DNA from: Phytophthora hibernalis
Lineage: Eukaryota > Oomycota > Peronosporomycetes > Peronosporales > Peronosporaceae
Assembly: GCA_012656075.1 (NCBI GenBank)
Contig: JAAKBF010000390.1
Coordinates: 806,001-870,000, forward strand
Length of the DNA: 64,000 nucleotides
Direction of reading: 5' to 3'
Shown: one piece after another, positions 1 to 12,090 of the stretch
Layout of the letters: each line of letters begins with the position of its first letter
How positions within the stretch are numbered: position 1 is the stretch's first letter
The notes under the pieces: generated by a model
What the model was told of the DNA's origin: nothing
Seen by the model: the letters and a program-made list of their open reading frames with translations, nothing else
Database searches by the model: none
Translations under genes and position numbers: made by a program

Positions 1-1814
1 CTAGTAGTCGAAATACAGGGAAGCGAGTGAAAGCTAAGGGACGCATGTAATACCTGAAATGCTTATGGAGCAGTGGAATATGCGAGGGCATATGTAAGTA
101 ACGCTGAACCTGACACTGCTAAATTTAGAAACGTTATTACGAAAGCGGTAAAGCGTTGTGACCATACCTTGCCTCATCATGTCATATTAAGGCGTATTGA
201 TAATGCTACCATATCAATACGAGAAATAAAAAGCTCAGAAGCTTATTTTTATTCTATTAAGAGAGCTTCCTATGCACGGTAAGTCGAGAACAGTAACTCG
301 AGTAAAAGTGTTGCGCCATAACTTGCGGCGCTACCGAGTAGATACGCGTGGGCTACAAGACCAATACACTGTAAGTCGAGAACAGTAACTCGAGTAAAAG
401 TGCTGCGCCATAACTTGCGGTGCTACCGAGTAGATACGCGTAGGCTACAAGACATTGATGATTTTGCTGACACTATACGACAAACAACCGCCAGAATCGA
501 GCCTGCCAAACGCGCGTACATGGATATACCTTTGACAGATCTTTTGATTTTATGGCTTTTGCTACATTTGTGCAGGATGATGTGGCTGTTGAAAAGGTTT
601 TAGCCCTCAAAGACTCCAGTGGCTTCTGGAAGAGAACAGATGGAGAAGAATACATCAAGCGGCGTGCAAAGCCACACGTCACGAGAATGTCACCATGGAT
701 TTTTCCTGACGTAAAACCCTAACTTTTGATATGCGGAGACTTTTCTTCACGTTCCTTGTCGAGATTTGAGCACACTGCCGCATATAGATGATGGATGCAT
801 AACTGAGTTATTAAATGAGAAACAGAAAACAAATGGAAACGATCTGAGGGTAGAATCGAATGCAAAGATAATTCGACAGTATAATCTTGAGCTTCTAAAA
901 GGTTCGAAGTCTTCCCATTCGTGCACGCACACGCAGAATATGGGTTTGTAGAAGGCAGAGGAACTATTGATGGTGGACATCTAACATATTCGCTAGATAT
1001 ACCTCGAAAGGAAACGACTATAATGGAATGGCTCCAAAGCATGCGTATTAAACAGAGGACATACACAAGGCAAGAACGTTCATGAAGACCTGTGTTAAGC
1101 CATTCATGAAAGAGAAGCGTGAAATCTCTAGAATTAACGATAATGAAGACAGTACGTATCGCCGGGTAATTGCAGTCGACATGGACACATATGCAACTAC
1201 GTCAGACTCACAATGGGTACACTTTGCTCTTTCAATATCGCAATCTCGCTCTAGATTTAGGACCGAACTTGAGGGTATACTTTGTGATTGATCATCAATG
1301 AGAAAGACGGCTCAGGCAAAAGCTGGTAAACCGAAGATTTAGTGAAAGATATGCGTAGTGTTTTTATGATATGAAAGAGCCACGAAGCTCCGATCGTGTC
1401 TTACTCCTCGCCATCAAGGCACTGCGTCATTCAACCTAAAGGGTCAAACCCTCTGTTCTGCCTTAGGATTTAGTTCGTTTTCTAAGTCAGCCTTCTCAGT
1501 ACTGTATACTTCACTTACCACTCAAAAATGGATCTTTAAAACTTAATTCACTTCAGCTACGATACAAAGATTTACACTTAGTGATAATAGACGAGTTTAT
1601 CGTGATTTCCTACTAAATGTTATACTGGATAGATCATCTGCAGCCAGACCAGCGTTAGCGACGCAAATAGCTGGACGAAATACAAGTTAGTTGAGATGCG
1701 GGAGCCGGCGTCGGCGTGAATATTGTGGGTTCCGGGTTCATGTTAGGCAGCGAACCGAAGCTGAAATACTGTTTCCCTCCAGCTGAGAAGGCGGATGATC
1801 ACTTGGCGCCGGGG
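1..1814. other. Region without a recognisable gene
   Basis: I find no gene I can name here. A short plus-strand stretch at about 548-720 reads as a plausible C-terminal coding remnant (it includes SSGFWKRTDGEEY and ends in a stop before position 725), but it has no start and no family I recognise. Other ORFs are below 120 codons and show no motifs. The stretch next to a DIRS-like fragment is most likely decayed repeat DNA. Confidence 0.5.
279..453. repeat. Tandem duplication, period about 92 bp
   Basis: The block starting GTAAGTCGAGAACAGTAACT at 279 recurs at 371 with only a few substitutions and runs to about 453, giving roughly two copies. It does not overlap any gene I can support. Confidence 0.85.
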
Positions 1815-3301
1815 TTACGGGACGCGAGCTTGTTTGCCAGGCAACAGCCGACATGTGGTCAATACGAAGGTACACATGGTAAGGCTGACTGCCACTTGAA
1901 GCGTCCGCAAGCGCACCCCATGAATAGACCGCAAACGCACACGACAATAGCTCGCGATAGTTGATGTCAAAACCATTGACGTCACAGTTCTTGAACTTCG
2001 AAATGAGTGTCCGTTCTGGGAGGAAAACTGGTACGTCAACGCTTGTTTTGCGGAGGCGTCTAAGGCGCAGAATCCTAAATCAGAGGCGTCCATCTTGATC
2101 ACGACGTCCGGAGAGGGTAGTGTGTTGAAATACTCCAGTGATACGCCATTTAGGTGGGGCGTGTGTAGCACCATCCACCACCACAGCAGGCCCGCCTTCA
2201 TGTCATCCGCGAGATTTACGCGCTGGAATCGGTTGAGTTGACTCTCGCGTATTCGTAGTCGCTGGAGAAAGGGGCGGGCAGCGCGCATACAGGTAGCCAC
2301 GTGACGAAGACTTCCTATCAAGGACCGGTATGTCTGGCGCGTTAATGCGCTAGCATTGTACGCAGTAGCGACAATACGGCGGCATTTGTCGAGTTTTGCT
2401 GTCGACATGGATACCGTATCAGCCGCCGTGTTGAACTGGAGGCCCAGTACTCGTTGGATCGTACCCCAGTTCGCGAACTTCTTGGCGTTGATAGCATCGG
2501 CGCCCAGGACAACTGTCATTGCGCATCGGAGAGAGCGATCAATTTCGTTTCAAGATGACCCAATATCAGCTGTGACGTTGATGTGGTCGTCGACCCAGTG
2601 GTAGTTGAAGAATCCGTTAGGGCAGATACCGTTCGTATGGGAGCCGTGGACATGAGAGATAGTGCCACCGACGATCTCGTAGAAGCCCGGAGAGCCTGTC
2701 CATCCAAAAGGCGCAGCGATCTCAATCACCAGTATGTTCTCCTCCTTGATCAGGCCGGCAAACACGTAGACGCATTTGCTGTAAATACTGATGTTACGGA
2801 AAGCTGATGCGACATCACCAGCCGTCACCTTGACTTCGGCGACGTGTCAGACGTGTTTCACCTTGAGGATTTTGACCACCACAGCATCGCAGTGACTGTA
2901 GTCCGGCCTTGTTATGTTGTCCTGATCAGTGAAGTCATTTATGGATGAGCTTTCTGGAAACGAAAGCTCGTGGTCCCTTGTCAACCACTCCAAACGGACT
3001 GATGATAATCTCTGGCCATTTCACAGGAGATCCATATCCAGGACTAAGAAGCGCCATGCATCTTGCTCCTTGCGAATGTTTTTACGAAGAACATTGACTC
3101 GTTCTTGAGCAGCGCCGTGGTTTGAGGGACGCTGCGCCTGCCGGGAGGAAAATCCTTCAGGGTGACTTCAACACCAGCCCGAACAATTTCCTGATGTTTA
3201 CTCAGATGCTTATAGCCGACACATAGTTCGTCGAATACGGCTGGAACTAGGTTCTTGTTCGGGCGATAGTCATCCACGGTTTGTCCTCGAATTAGCTCCA
3301 C
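1815..3301 (-). mobile_element. DIRS-like retroelement fragment (RT and RNase H)
   Basis: On the minus strand, in order, lie a 5' fragment (3301-3044), a reverse-transcriptase palm segment (2828-2550) with DVASAFRNI and the YHWVDDH catalytic box, and a 234-codon segment (2519-1815). The last carries the RT connection (LIGSLRHVATCMRAARPFL) and an RNase H start (VVIKMDASDLGF). The pattern of an RT-RH with a LIGxLxxxxxxxxxxRPFLxRL connection is typical of tyrosine-recombinase retroelements of the DIRS/Ngaro type, which occur in oomycetes. Frames are broken between the segments, and no recombinase is visible in this copy. Assignment to DIRS rather than another order rests on the resemblance to the more complete minus-strand copy at 7.4-10.1 kb. 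Confidence 0.7.
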
Positions 3302-4227
3302 AAATTCTGGTTGCGATTCGAGAACGTCGTGCGAATTGTGGTGTTGGGTTTTGGGGACGCTCGGTCGCCAGTCGGCAAGGTTGCCCTTGCTGAAGGAAAG
3401 TGACCGGCGTGCCCTGATTGGCGGATTACATTCCCCGCGCCACAGTGACCACGATAGTTTAGTGACCGAGGTCTCGGTCGGGTATAAGAAACTCCCGGCC
3501 GAGGGTACGAGCCCTCGTTTGTACCCATTTCAGTTTCGTACCTTCGGTCTTATAGAGCCGGGTACAGGATCACATACGAGGATCGGTTCACACTGGATAT
3601 TTGTATTTAGATATAGGACTAGCTATAGGATTGACTACAGAGGCTCTCAGAGCCATTGATGAACATAAATAAATCAGCAGTCTCCCCCAAGTCACCAAGG
3701 GTCAAGTCCGTCTTCGGTAAGTCTAGCTAGCTTATCCTAGGGCCTGGATACGCTCGGCTTGTGGGATGCTGGTCAGTGAGCCTAAGGTACATTGAACTGA
3801 GGGTTTGTTGCTGGTCAGTCCAAGAGATTAGAGTGGCCGAGTGTTGGGAGCGACGAGAAGCGTCGTTCACCATATTTTATAGTGGAACCGAGTGCTCCAT
3901 ACATATTTGACTGCCCGCCGAGGTTTTACCTCGGCAAACCCGTATTAGGCTTGACAGCCGGTACCCTTCCTTCTGAGGGCCTGCGGGGTTCGCGCGAAAG
4001 CGCAATATTGCATACTAGCCCTCGCTCGTGGCTAGTGGTGCAGGTTATTGGGTTGGCCTAATACAACCTAGGTGTACAGAGGGTTCACATCCAACCCGGC
4101 GTAAGGGATCGTTCCTGGTCTTCAGGTTTGATCCAACGCTCGTTGATCTGATAAGGAGAAGCGAGTGTTGTTGGTGGGGCTCATACCATTTGGTAGTGAG
4201 AATTTCTGCGTGATCCTACACGACAAC
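3302..4227 (+). other. Presumed LTR/leader of a Gypsy-like remnant
   Basis: This is non-coding sequence between the DIRS-like fragment and a primer-binding-site-like motif at 4228. It is likely to contain the 5' LTR of the plus-strand Gypsy remnant that follows, but no second LTR survives in the window to define its ends. The boundary with the DIRS-like fragment is therefore approximate. Confidence 0.35.
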
Positions 4228-4244
4228 TGGTGCCGCGACCCGGG
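4228..4244 (+). other. Candidate retrotransposon primer-binding site
   Basis: The sequence TGGTGCCGCGACCCGGG begins with TGG and is GC-rich, as expected of a site complementary to the 3' end of a tRNA. It lies about 110 bp before the first gag-like ORF. The priming tRNA was not identified. Confidence 0.4.
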
Positions 4245-4335
4245 CTTGGGAGTGACTTTCTGTGTGTCTTGGTTGTATATAGGTTCTTACCCTAACGAGC
4301 ATTCGAGAGAAGACAAGAGAAGAAGAAGAGAGAAG

Positions 4336-5016
4336 ATGGCGAGAGGAGTGAAGTCAGCGGTACCAGAAACGCCGAGGAAGTCGAACGGAGGGTGCACCGA
4401 GGATTCGGTGAGGTCCGGTCCAACACTCGCGTCTCCAAGTACTTTGGAGCCGATCAACGAGCGTTCGGACAGCTTCAACGTGCGGATGGACTACTATGAA
4501 GCCAAAGAAGATGACGAAGACGAATACCTGGAAGAAGCGACAGCGATGTCCGAGGTTTCGGAAGCCGCTACCGTCTCAGTAGGACGTAGTGGAGGGGTAA
4601 GGTCGCTCGCGCGAAACCTCACCGAGGAGTTGGACGAAGTGGCTGGTCCTGAACCAGCCCTCGGAGACAACGAAGATGGACTCGGCGATCTCCGATCGCT
4701 GACAATGGCCGAGGACGCGAGTTCTCGGTCGACCGGCAGTCGGCCTCCAGTTAATGGGGACACTCCGACTGCCAACAAGGTTCTGGGAAGATGCATGGAG
4801 GTGATGATGACAAAGAGCAAGTGTATGCGGGCCTTTGCGCCAAAGTCAATTCGACAAGCCGTGTGGATGGAACTCGGGGCAGAATTAGTTGTCCCGGTGG
4901 AATCGTGGAGCATCCAACAGGTGGCCGAGGACACGGTACAACTGTGGTGTAGCGGGATCAGTCAAAATCTTGTTAAGGCCAGATCCGACTTCCCACTGCG
5001 CCCAGACACCAACTAA
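4336..5016 (+). CDS. Gag-like ORF of a Gypsy remnant
   Basis: This 226-codon ORF starts at MARGVKSAVPETP. The N-terminal two thirds is acidic and Ser/Thr-rich (for example EDDEDEYLEEA), and the C-terminal part is hydrophobic and compact (about residues 150-226, with VWMELGAELVVPVESW). It has no zinc knuckle and no signal peptide. The frame is open further upstream to 4165, but the ATG at 4336 follows an AG-rich leader and a primer-site-like motif, so I prefer it. The role as gag is inferred from position, between a presumed leader and a retropepsin-like region on the same strand; the sequence alone does not prove it. Confidence 0.45.
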   Translation: MARGVKSAVPETPRKSNGGCTEDSVRSGPTLASPSTLEPINERSDSFNVRMDYYEAKEDDEDEYLEEATAMSEVSEAATVSVGRSGGVRSLARNLTEELDEVAGPEPALGDNEDGLGDLRSLTMAEDASSRSTGSRPPVNGDTPTANKVLGRCMEVMMTKSKCMRAFAPKSIRQAVWMELGAELVVPVESWSIQQVAEDTVQLWCSGISQNLVKARSDFPLRPDTN

Positions 5017-6077
5017 CGGAGGGGTCCCCGATGATCCGTGATCTGCCGAACTTGGTCTCACCTTGTGTACCCGTTGGTGGGCTGGATCTGCTCTCTCGGG
5101 ACTCCGAAGAGTGCAGTGACGAGAAGTCTTGAACGTCCTGGCGGGACGCGGGGACGGGGTGGAGTAGCGCGGAAGTCTTCACGCTACAGCCGAGTATATG
5201 GATCGAGCGGGTGTTGTCGAGAGTCGATCGAGGGCTTGGACTTGATCCGAAGCCTGGGGATGCCTCGTGGGGCGTTGTTTTCCTTTCCTTTTCCTTTTGT
5301 TTTCCTTTCCTTTGGGTGCTTGCCGCTTCCAATAGCGGGACTTGAGTTGACGAGAGTTCGAAGACGATCGACGGCCAAGCAGTAATCCAGTCGATCGAGG
5401 TATGCACTAGAGCGATAGAGACTTAGGCGTAGGAAGGTCGGCCAATATGTTATCCGATCCTTACGCTACAACACTAGATCTACTAACGCTAGTATATGGG
5501 GCCAATGTTCTTCCCGTCTGGAAGGCACTTGCGATGTTCAGTGCAAATTCGAGTCTGATTTATAGTTAAACTCTTAGTCTGAACTCCACTAAACAACAGC
5601 TAGATGCCTTGCGTGTCACCTGCCGCCGCTCTTACCCATCCTTCCCGGTGCCTTCGTACACTCGTCGATGTCGTCTTCGCCCGATCTTGAAAGACAGCTG
5701 GTCGATCGGCGGATCCTCGATCGAAGAGCGATCGGGGTGTTAGTGTTACAATCGCAGAGCGATCGAAGTGTTACGATCGAGGGCGATCGAGGTACGATCA
5801 GCTGACTCAGCGATCGAGCCACGAACGTCAATCAGGAGATTCCAACGCACCGATCGAGGTCGATCTGGACTTATCTGCGGTACCATCTTCTTTATCTCAC
5901 TTGATCTCACCCCTTCGACATCAACCCATGACGTGGACGCATAGTCCCCGTGAGACACCCAAGCTTCTCTGGCGGAATCGGGGATCGTGCTTTTCTCATC
6001 TTTGACCCGTCTTTCTCGTAGCCGGTCCGCCAATCTTATTAGGCGCTTCGCCACACAACTGTTCCGCGCTATGAACT
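5017..6077 (+). other. Broken coding interior of the Gypsy remnant
   Basis: No long ORF is present. The stretch holds a pyrimidine-rich tract at about 5278-5315 (repeats of CCTTTT) and a cluster of CGATCGA-type palindromes at about 5695-5865. It joins the gag-like ORF to the protease region and is read here as decayed gag/linker sequence. Confidence 0.4.
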
Positions 6078-7450
6078 GTGAACCTCAAGCACTCCCCACC
6101 GAAGCCGACCTTCAAGGTTGGTCGATCGAAGATGCCGCGCTCTCGCTGCGTAAGTGGAAACAGAAGCTTCGGACGGTTTTTGGTGAGCCTGAGACGGGCT
6201 CCAACCGTCGGACGAGCCTCTCACGCACGACCGAGGGACGGATCCATCGAGGGTCCCGCTACCGACAACTCCTGGGCGACAGCCAGAGAAGTCGGCCGGG
6301 ACGGGCGTATTCTCAGCGAAAGGGACCGCTTCAGCGTACTTTCAAGATTCGCACAGACTACGCTTGCGGAAAGTATCGGACCACGGTCGCAGTCTGGAGG
6401 TCAGAGGAATCAATCCGGGGGTGATGTTAATCCAGGGGTGATGGAGACGCGCCGCCGAGCACTCGTTAAGATCACCCTCGGGTGGGAGCGAGTGTAGGAA
6501 TTCGAGTTGTGGATTATGGATCATAGCGCCGTAGTCGATGTAGTCCTCGGAACGGATTTCATGATACCAGCCGGAGTGCGGTTAGACCTGTTCCATGGTA
6601 CGGCCCGGCTACCGGATAAAGTTATGGTTCCCCTGGTGAAATCCCAGAACGAGGATGATGATCCGGTATACGGTCTGCAAGTGGCCGGTGGCCCAACCGA
6701 GGATTTGTCAGTCGTCGGTCGAGAGTGGCACGAGTTCAAGTTACCTCGACGACGTCCACCTCTGAACACCTACGAGGTGTGGATTCGCCGGATTGGGAAT
6801 CTCGTGCCGACAGTGACGAGGTTTCAGCGAGGACAACCAGCGATTATCCGGCTGACTAATGTGTCACCGAGAGTTGCTCACTGTACAAACCACGAGTCGG
6901 TACCACGTGGTGATCTCCCGCAAGGACGTGGCTACACCCGGCTGCGACCGGCGAAGTACGACGAATGGCAAGTGCTGGCGTACGCTGAGTGTCGGGACGA
7001 CACATTGCTGAAGCGTGAAAGAAAATTGTACGAGCAGTGGTTAGCCAGTCAACCACCAGCAGTCGAACGGCGGAAATATCCGATGCCTCGGAAGATTCTT
7101 TCCCGACCGATGGTGCACCACGATGGGCAACGGGCGGATCGTCTACAGAGCGGTGAAGAGTGCCACGCACAACCGAGTGGGTGCGACCCTCGACAGTAAC
7201 CGTTACTCTGGTAACCTCGGACATGATGGCTACGGACATTGAAACCGAGGAATGTGAAGATTCAACCACGTCCGAATCCTCGGACAGGGGTGACGGCGAG
7301 GTAATTACCGGCGAGGTACCGGAGTCCGTGGTCACCGAAGATTCGGAGGCACGTCTGGAGTCGGTGTTTGTCGCCCTTACGACTGGCGTTTCCGCTGACG
7401 TCGCCGTCGATGTTGACGATGCCCTCGGTGGTGTGGCCGAGCATATTGCA
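6078..7450 (+). pseudogene. Gypsy retropepsin-like region (decayed)
   Basis: The ORF at 6507-7199 begins with VVDVVLGTDFMIPAG, followed by VRLDLFHGTARLP. This matches the C-terminal half of the retropepsin of oomycete Gypsy polyproteins, where ILG/VLGxDFM-PAG-RLDL is the flap-distal signature. The sequence just upstream (6078-6497) is in the same frame, separated by a TAG at 6495-6497. The N-terminal DSG/DTG active-site box is not recognisable, so the protease is broken. Downstream, residues rich in Glu, Asp and Val continue to about 7450, where minus-strand DIRS-like sequence takes over. RT, RNase H and integrase of this element are absent. Confidence 0.6.
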
Positions 7451-7637
7451 AACGCACAATCTTGCATTCGACAGCCGCCCAGCGGAGAGCTTTGACAACT
7501 TCCTTGTTGGTCAACATGCGTTTCATTGTCACAGAACACAGTATAGCCTTCGGTGGCAGTCGCAGCTTCTTGGCATTCTTGAGGAGCCGTGCGGCCGCCA
7601 ACACTGGACACAAGACTTGGTCTCCTGACTTGCTCAT
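7377..7637 (-). pseudogene. Tyrosine-recombinase fragment
   Basis: The residues DQVLCPVLAAARLLKNA and LPPKAILCS match the region between the first catalytic Arg and the HxxR box of DIRS/Crypton-type tyrosine recombinases (usually CPVxAxARLxxxA...LPPxxPLC). The R-I-G-G box expected about 60 residues later is not found here, because the sequence ends at the junction with the opposite-strand Gypsy remnant. Confidence 0.55.
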
Positions 7638-8337
7638 TCGTATCGTTGCGCCATTGACCGCTTGATCGGCCTTGCGGGCTCTTTGTTAATCTTGACTTGG
7701 ACTGTGCTGGTGGCGGACTCCGTTTGGTTGCCGTTGCTGTCGACCAGACTGACGTCGCGGACTTCGAGTGCATACACATGACGGCGACCTCATTTGGCGA
7801 GGTACTCCGATCTTCTTAGGAGAAAAGAAGCCAGACAGCGTAGCCTCAAGACGAACTCGCTGTTGGGGAATCTTGAGATCGATTCCATTGCAGAGGGCGC
7901 GGATCAGATCGATTGTGACTGGTTGCCGACGGTGAGACGGGAGACCGACGCGTTGCGGGCCTTGTAAGACGAGCTGGTGATCTGGGAGCTCGGTGTTCCG
8001 CTGAATGGACGTGTCAATTGAGCACAGCGAAGAGGGCAAGTCGTAATGATTGCTGCCGTGCGTCGTCGCGGGGAGCAAGGTGAGTAGCCGTGTGCTGCAC
8101 AAAACCGAAGCCACTGGTTCTAGGTTGACTGGTACTGTCGTCGCGAGGTGTCTGCGAGGGACGTATGCTGAAGGGCGACGAGCGTCCGAGAAAGATCTTG
8201 CGGTACGCTGATCGGACGTAGACATGTTGAAAGACGTCATGATGTTAGCCCACCGTGACAATGTTTTCCCCAGACCAAGCGCGTGATCCCAAATCGGCCA
8301 AGTAGTTGGTCGCCCCTGCCAAATGTGAAGTGGATAG

Positions 8338-8820
8338 TCATGTTGCTTCCTCTGCACCGAGCACCCGGTTGGGCTCCTGTGTGTACTTGTTCGATCTGTA
8401 GAGCTTGTTGGTCCATGCCATCGCCGATTGGTTGTCAATCCAGCACGGGATATGGACAGTGGCGGCATGTGAGGAGCCAGCCATCCATGGTCCCCACTCA
8501 AGCAGTGCTTGCACGGCGCTCAGTTGCTCACGGACGTTGATTGTGAACTTACTGGCCGTTATCAGATTGGTTTCGGCCTCGTCGAAGTGGACGAGGATGA
8601 TCTGCCTGTGTGCTGTGCTGATGACACAAAGATCAGCATCCAATGCGTTCATGTACAGGTGGAGCTTCGCCGGAGGTAGATCACCAAAATACGTAGTTGG
8701 GACGCCGCGCTGACGACAGACGTGAACGAACCACTCTAGATCGTGTAGAGCACCGAGAGGTAGTGTGATTGACGCAAATTCTGGAGCCCATATCCATACA
8801 CCGACGATCCGTTGATACAT
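8338..8820 (-). pseudogene. DIRS-like RNase H domain fragment
   Basis: This 160-codon open stretch resembles the RNase H region of DIRS-type pol. It has LYMNALDADLCVIS near residues 54-67 (the first catalytic Asp region) and then HIPCWIDNQSAMAWTNK near residues 122-138, where the D-N-Q/S-A pattern is the second acidic box. In another frame the following sequence contains HLAGATNYLADLGSRAW, the usual C-terminal RNase H box (I/LxGxxNxxADxLSR). It is part of the decayed element around it. Confidence 0.65.
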
Positions 8821-11800
8821 AGGTTTTGCTGGCCGGAAACAAGGTCACACGTGGCGTAAGCTTCTCAGCAGCTTGTACAGATGCTCTTTGAACTCCATTT
8901 TGCCCTGAGCATTGCGGCGACTCGTACGTGGGCCTTGTTGATCTTGATCCTCGGCTTCGAGACTGTGCCGGCCGTCGTGTCCCATTCCAGACCGAGGGTG
9001 TCGAGGTTCGTTAACCACTCGCTAAACTTCTTCTCGTTAATGGCGCGCGGTCCCAGCGTGGCCACCATGGAGGTCCGTAGATCAAGCTCACACGGCTCCA
9101 TGCGTTCTGGCTCAGCAACCACAATCAGAATGTGGTAGTTCACCCATTCGTACGCGAAGAAAGGCGTGGTGTTACTGGAGCTTGGGCGGAGTGTCTTGTG
9201 GCTTTACTTGCGAACAAGGTATGAAATTGCGCCACCAAATATGCCGTAATGAGCCGGTAAACCTGTTCCCCAAACGCCAGCGAGGGGTCAATGACAGCAG
9301 CGTGCTCGGCCGCGGACCGAGCAACGATCCATCGGCTGACTGACGGACTGACGTGACTGGGCTGAATGCTTCTTTGACATCGCCCTTGAGAATCCTAATG
9401 ACCGCGTTTGGGTGAGTTGCGCAGCGTTCCTCAATGCGGCGTGCGAGGCACACACATACAGGTGGCAGGCCGCTTGTCTATTCATGGAGGCTAGCTTCGA
9501 ATGGGATTAGTCGTGAATGAGGCGAGCTTCCTCGCGCGGATCGGGGTCGGAATTTGGCACACACGCGAACGGGCGCAGGTGTAAAAATCCCCAATCGAGC
9601 AAGATGTCCTCATCTACAACCATGTACGTGCCTGTGTCGTGACCATCACGAATGCTTCTTCGTAGCGCGTTTGCCATTGTTGAAGCTGACTTGCGATTCC
9701 GCTGTTCGTCGTTGCTGTTGTTGGTCTTGTTAACGAACTGGTGCGCCACGCCCCTTCGTGCAATTGCCACGATGGCGCCGTGGTGCGCGTACCCATGTAG
9801 CAGCCAATCGAGAAGGTCAGGTCTGAGCGCCGGGTTCGGTGGAGAGGAGCTTGTTTGACTTGGCCAGAAGAAAACGGTGTCGTCGAGAGACAGTTTGCTG
9901 CACGAATATATTGGGATAGAGCTCGCTGTTGATCTGCGTCTAAGGCAAATACTGGTAGTTCGTCAACGATCGTCAGTTGTGCTGGTGGCTTGGGCATTTT
10001 GATCCTGTGGCGTACAAACGCGTCAGTCTGTGCGGCGCGCTTCTCGACCTCAAACTGTTGCAACTCACCGTCGAGTTGGGACACGATGTCGTTCAGCGTA
10101 GCGTTCGTGACGCCGAGGGTCTCGGTCACCGTTTGAAGTCAGGCCAGACCACGATGCAGACCGCCCACATGTCGGTGCGCAATCGAAGGGACTTCGACGT
10201 TGGTTGCGGGCGAGTGCGAGCAGCGATATTCGTCGAATCGGCAGTCGCGTGCGGACAAGAACTTCATGCGCAGCGTGCGGTTGTTGACTCGGGGATCGCC
10301 GCAAAGGACGTCGGCAGGGGTCGAATGTGCGGATGTCGGCGGCTGCTGGGCTGGTGACACCCATGCACGCGCTGACTGACCAACACGTATCGTGCGAGGT
10401 CCTGATTGTTGATCCGCTCGCGCACTACTGCCTCTGAACCTGAATGCGGCGATCTTAGCCAACTGAAGCGAGTACAGTAAACCTTGCAGCTCGTGATCCT
10501 TGAGCGTGAGACGCTGTAAAACTTCAGCACGAGACTAGCCACTGGTGCTGATGTCATCCTCAGTGCTGCGGCAAAATTCTTCGAAGATGAAGTCAAATCA
10601 GAACGCGACGGAGCAGAAGACCTCGGGTGTCCAGCCATAGTAGGCCTCGAGCTCATCACAGAACGACCACGCGTGTCTGACGATGCGCAACCGAAAAGGT
10701 TTCGGCGCACGCCGAGAGAACTATGAAGCACTCATGGAGGTCTGGAAGGGTAGCTTTATTGGATAGGTTTGGCAGATCAACCTTGGACGAGAAGTTGGAC
10801 ATGTTCACGCGACCTTCTTGACGCCATTCCCTGCGCGCATCTGTGTTGAACCGCTTGGAACGAAGCACCGAGAGGCCGTGGACACCAAACTTGAAGTCAT
10901 TTAGTCGACCCATGATGGCTGGAACTTGGTAGCACGCGCCGATAGGGCAGGTTCAACGAAATCAGCGGAGTCCTCGCCTTGATGTCGCAGTGCAGTAATC
11001 GTACGATGGATGACCTGTTGCAAGTACGTTGGGCGAAATTCGTGTCACCGTAGCGATTGGCGGTGCGGCTGCAGGGATGATGTCGGATACAGATAGGAGG
11101 CGGAGTTGGTTAGCGCTTCCGTGAAGACGTTCCGCGCAGTAGCGAAGTAGCACAGGGTCGTCCGCCACTGCCGCCAAGATATTTGCTTCCGCAGCGTGAT
11201 CCACAGCTGCCCGACGGCGCTTTGGCGGCAGCGCCTTGTCCTCCTCACTTGAGCCGATATTACTGTCGTCGGATTCTTCATCGCGTAGCCATTCGTCGAG
11301 ACGAATCTGAGGCGCGTTTCATTGACTGTTGGTTGACGCAGCGGCTTCGATTCGAGCAGTTTCACGTCTAAGCTTGGTCTGACGCGCCAGAGATGGATAA
11401 ATCGATCGCGGTCAGTCGGGCGCCAATTCAGGTGCGATTTTCGGGTCGCGGTAGAAAGTGTCGCCGAGACTGACGTTGCGCGGGCACCGTCGTGGTAGAA
11501 GCCGAAGTCGATCACGTGTTGAATGTTCGTGGTCGACTGGACTCCAGTTTACGGAAAGAGCCAACGTGCAACTGACTCCCCAGTAGGCTGTTCGTCGGGG
11601 TCGATGATGTCAGAAGGCAGTGCGCCGATTCGTCGCGTTTTTGGGCTGGTTGGCACCAATAAGCCGGTCAAGATTGGCACCATGCATCTCGGCGAGGCGA
11701 TCGTCGACGTTATTTGTGGCAGATAGCCCCGCCCGCTCGAGCAAGGCACAAATCACAGGTGCGATCTCCGAGATGTTACGATGATCGTCTGGACATTCGA

Positions 11801-12090
11801 TGTACTGACGCACACGACGACATGGTCGTAATCGTAGTCAACAACTTGGCCGTACCAGAACTTGTCTTGTCAGCGTGCCACAACCGGACGGCGGAGAAAT
11901 TCACCTGCACCCGCACAACTACCGCGAGCGGCACGCTGACGCTCGCACGACTCGACAGGGTCACATTTACGTCGCTGGTGTCGCTGGCTGGATCTGGGTT
12001 TGTAACCACGCCGTACAGTGGGCCATCTGGGAGATGTGATGTCTCTTGTGGTATATCTTCTGAGAACAGAAGGATGTGATTACTTGTCAT

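Larger units (their letters stand above)
7377..12090 (-). mobile_element. DIRS-like retroelement remnant (gag-RT-RH-YR order)
   Basis: Reading the minus strand from right to left: degenerate gag-like sequence (about 12090-9500, with pieces at 11515-11045 and 10129-9614), an RT N-terminal piece with VIRILKGDVKEAF (9453-9172), and an RT thumb/connection piece with LGPRAINEKKFSEWL (9143-8865). Next come an RNase H segment (8820-8338) and a tyrosine-recombinase segment (7637-7377) containing DQVLCPVLAAARLL. The order gag, RT, RH, YR with no integrase is the DIRS arrangement. All segments are out of frame with one another and many stops intervene, so it is inactive. The 5' limit near 12.1 kb is uncertain. 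Confidence 0.65.
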
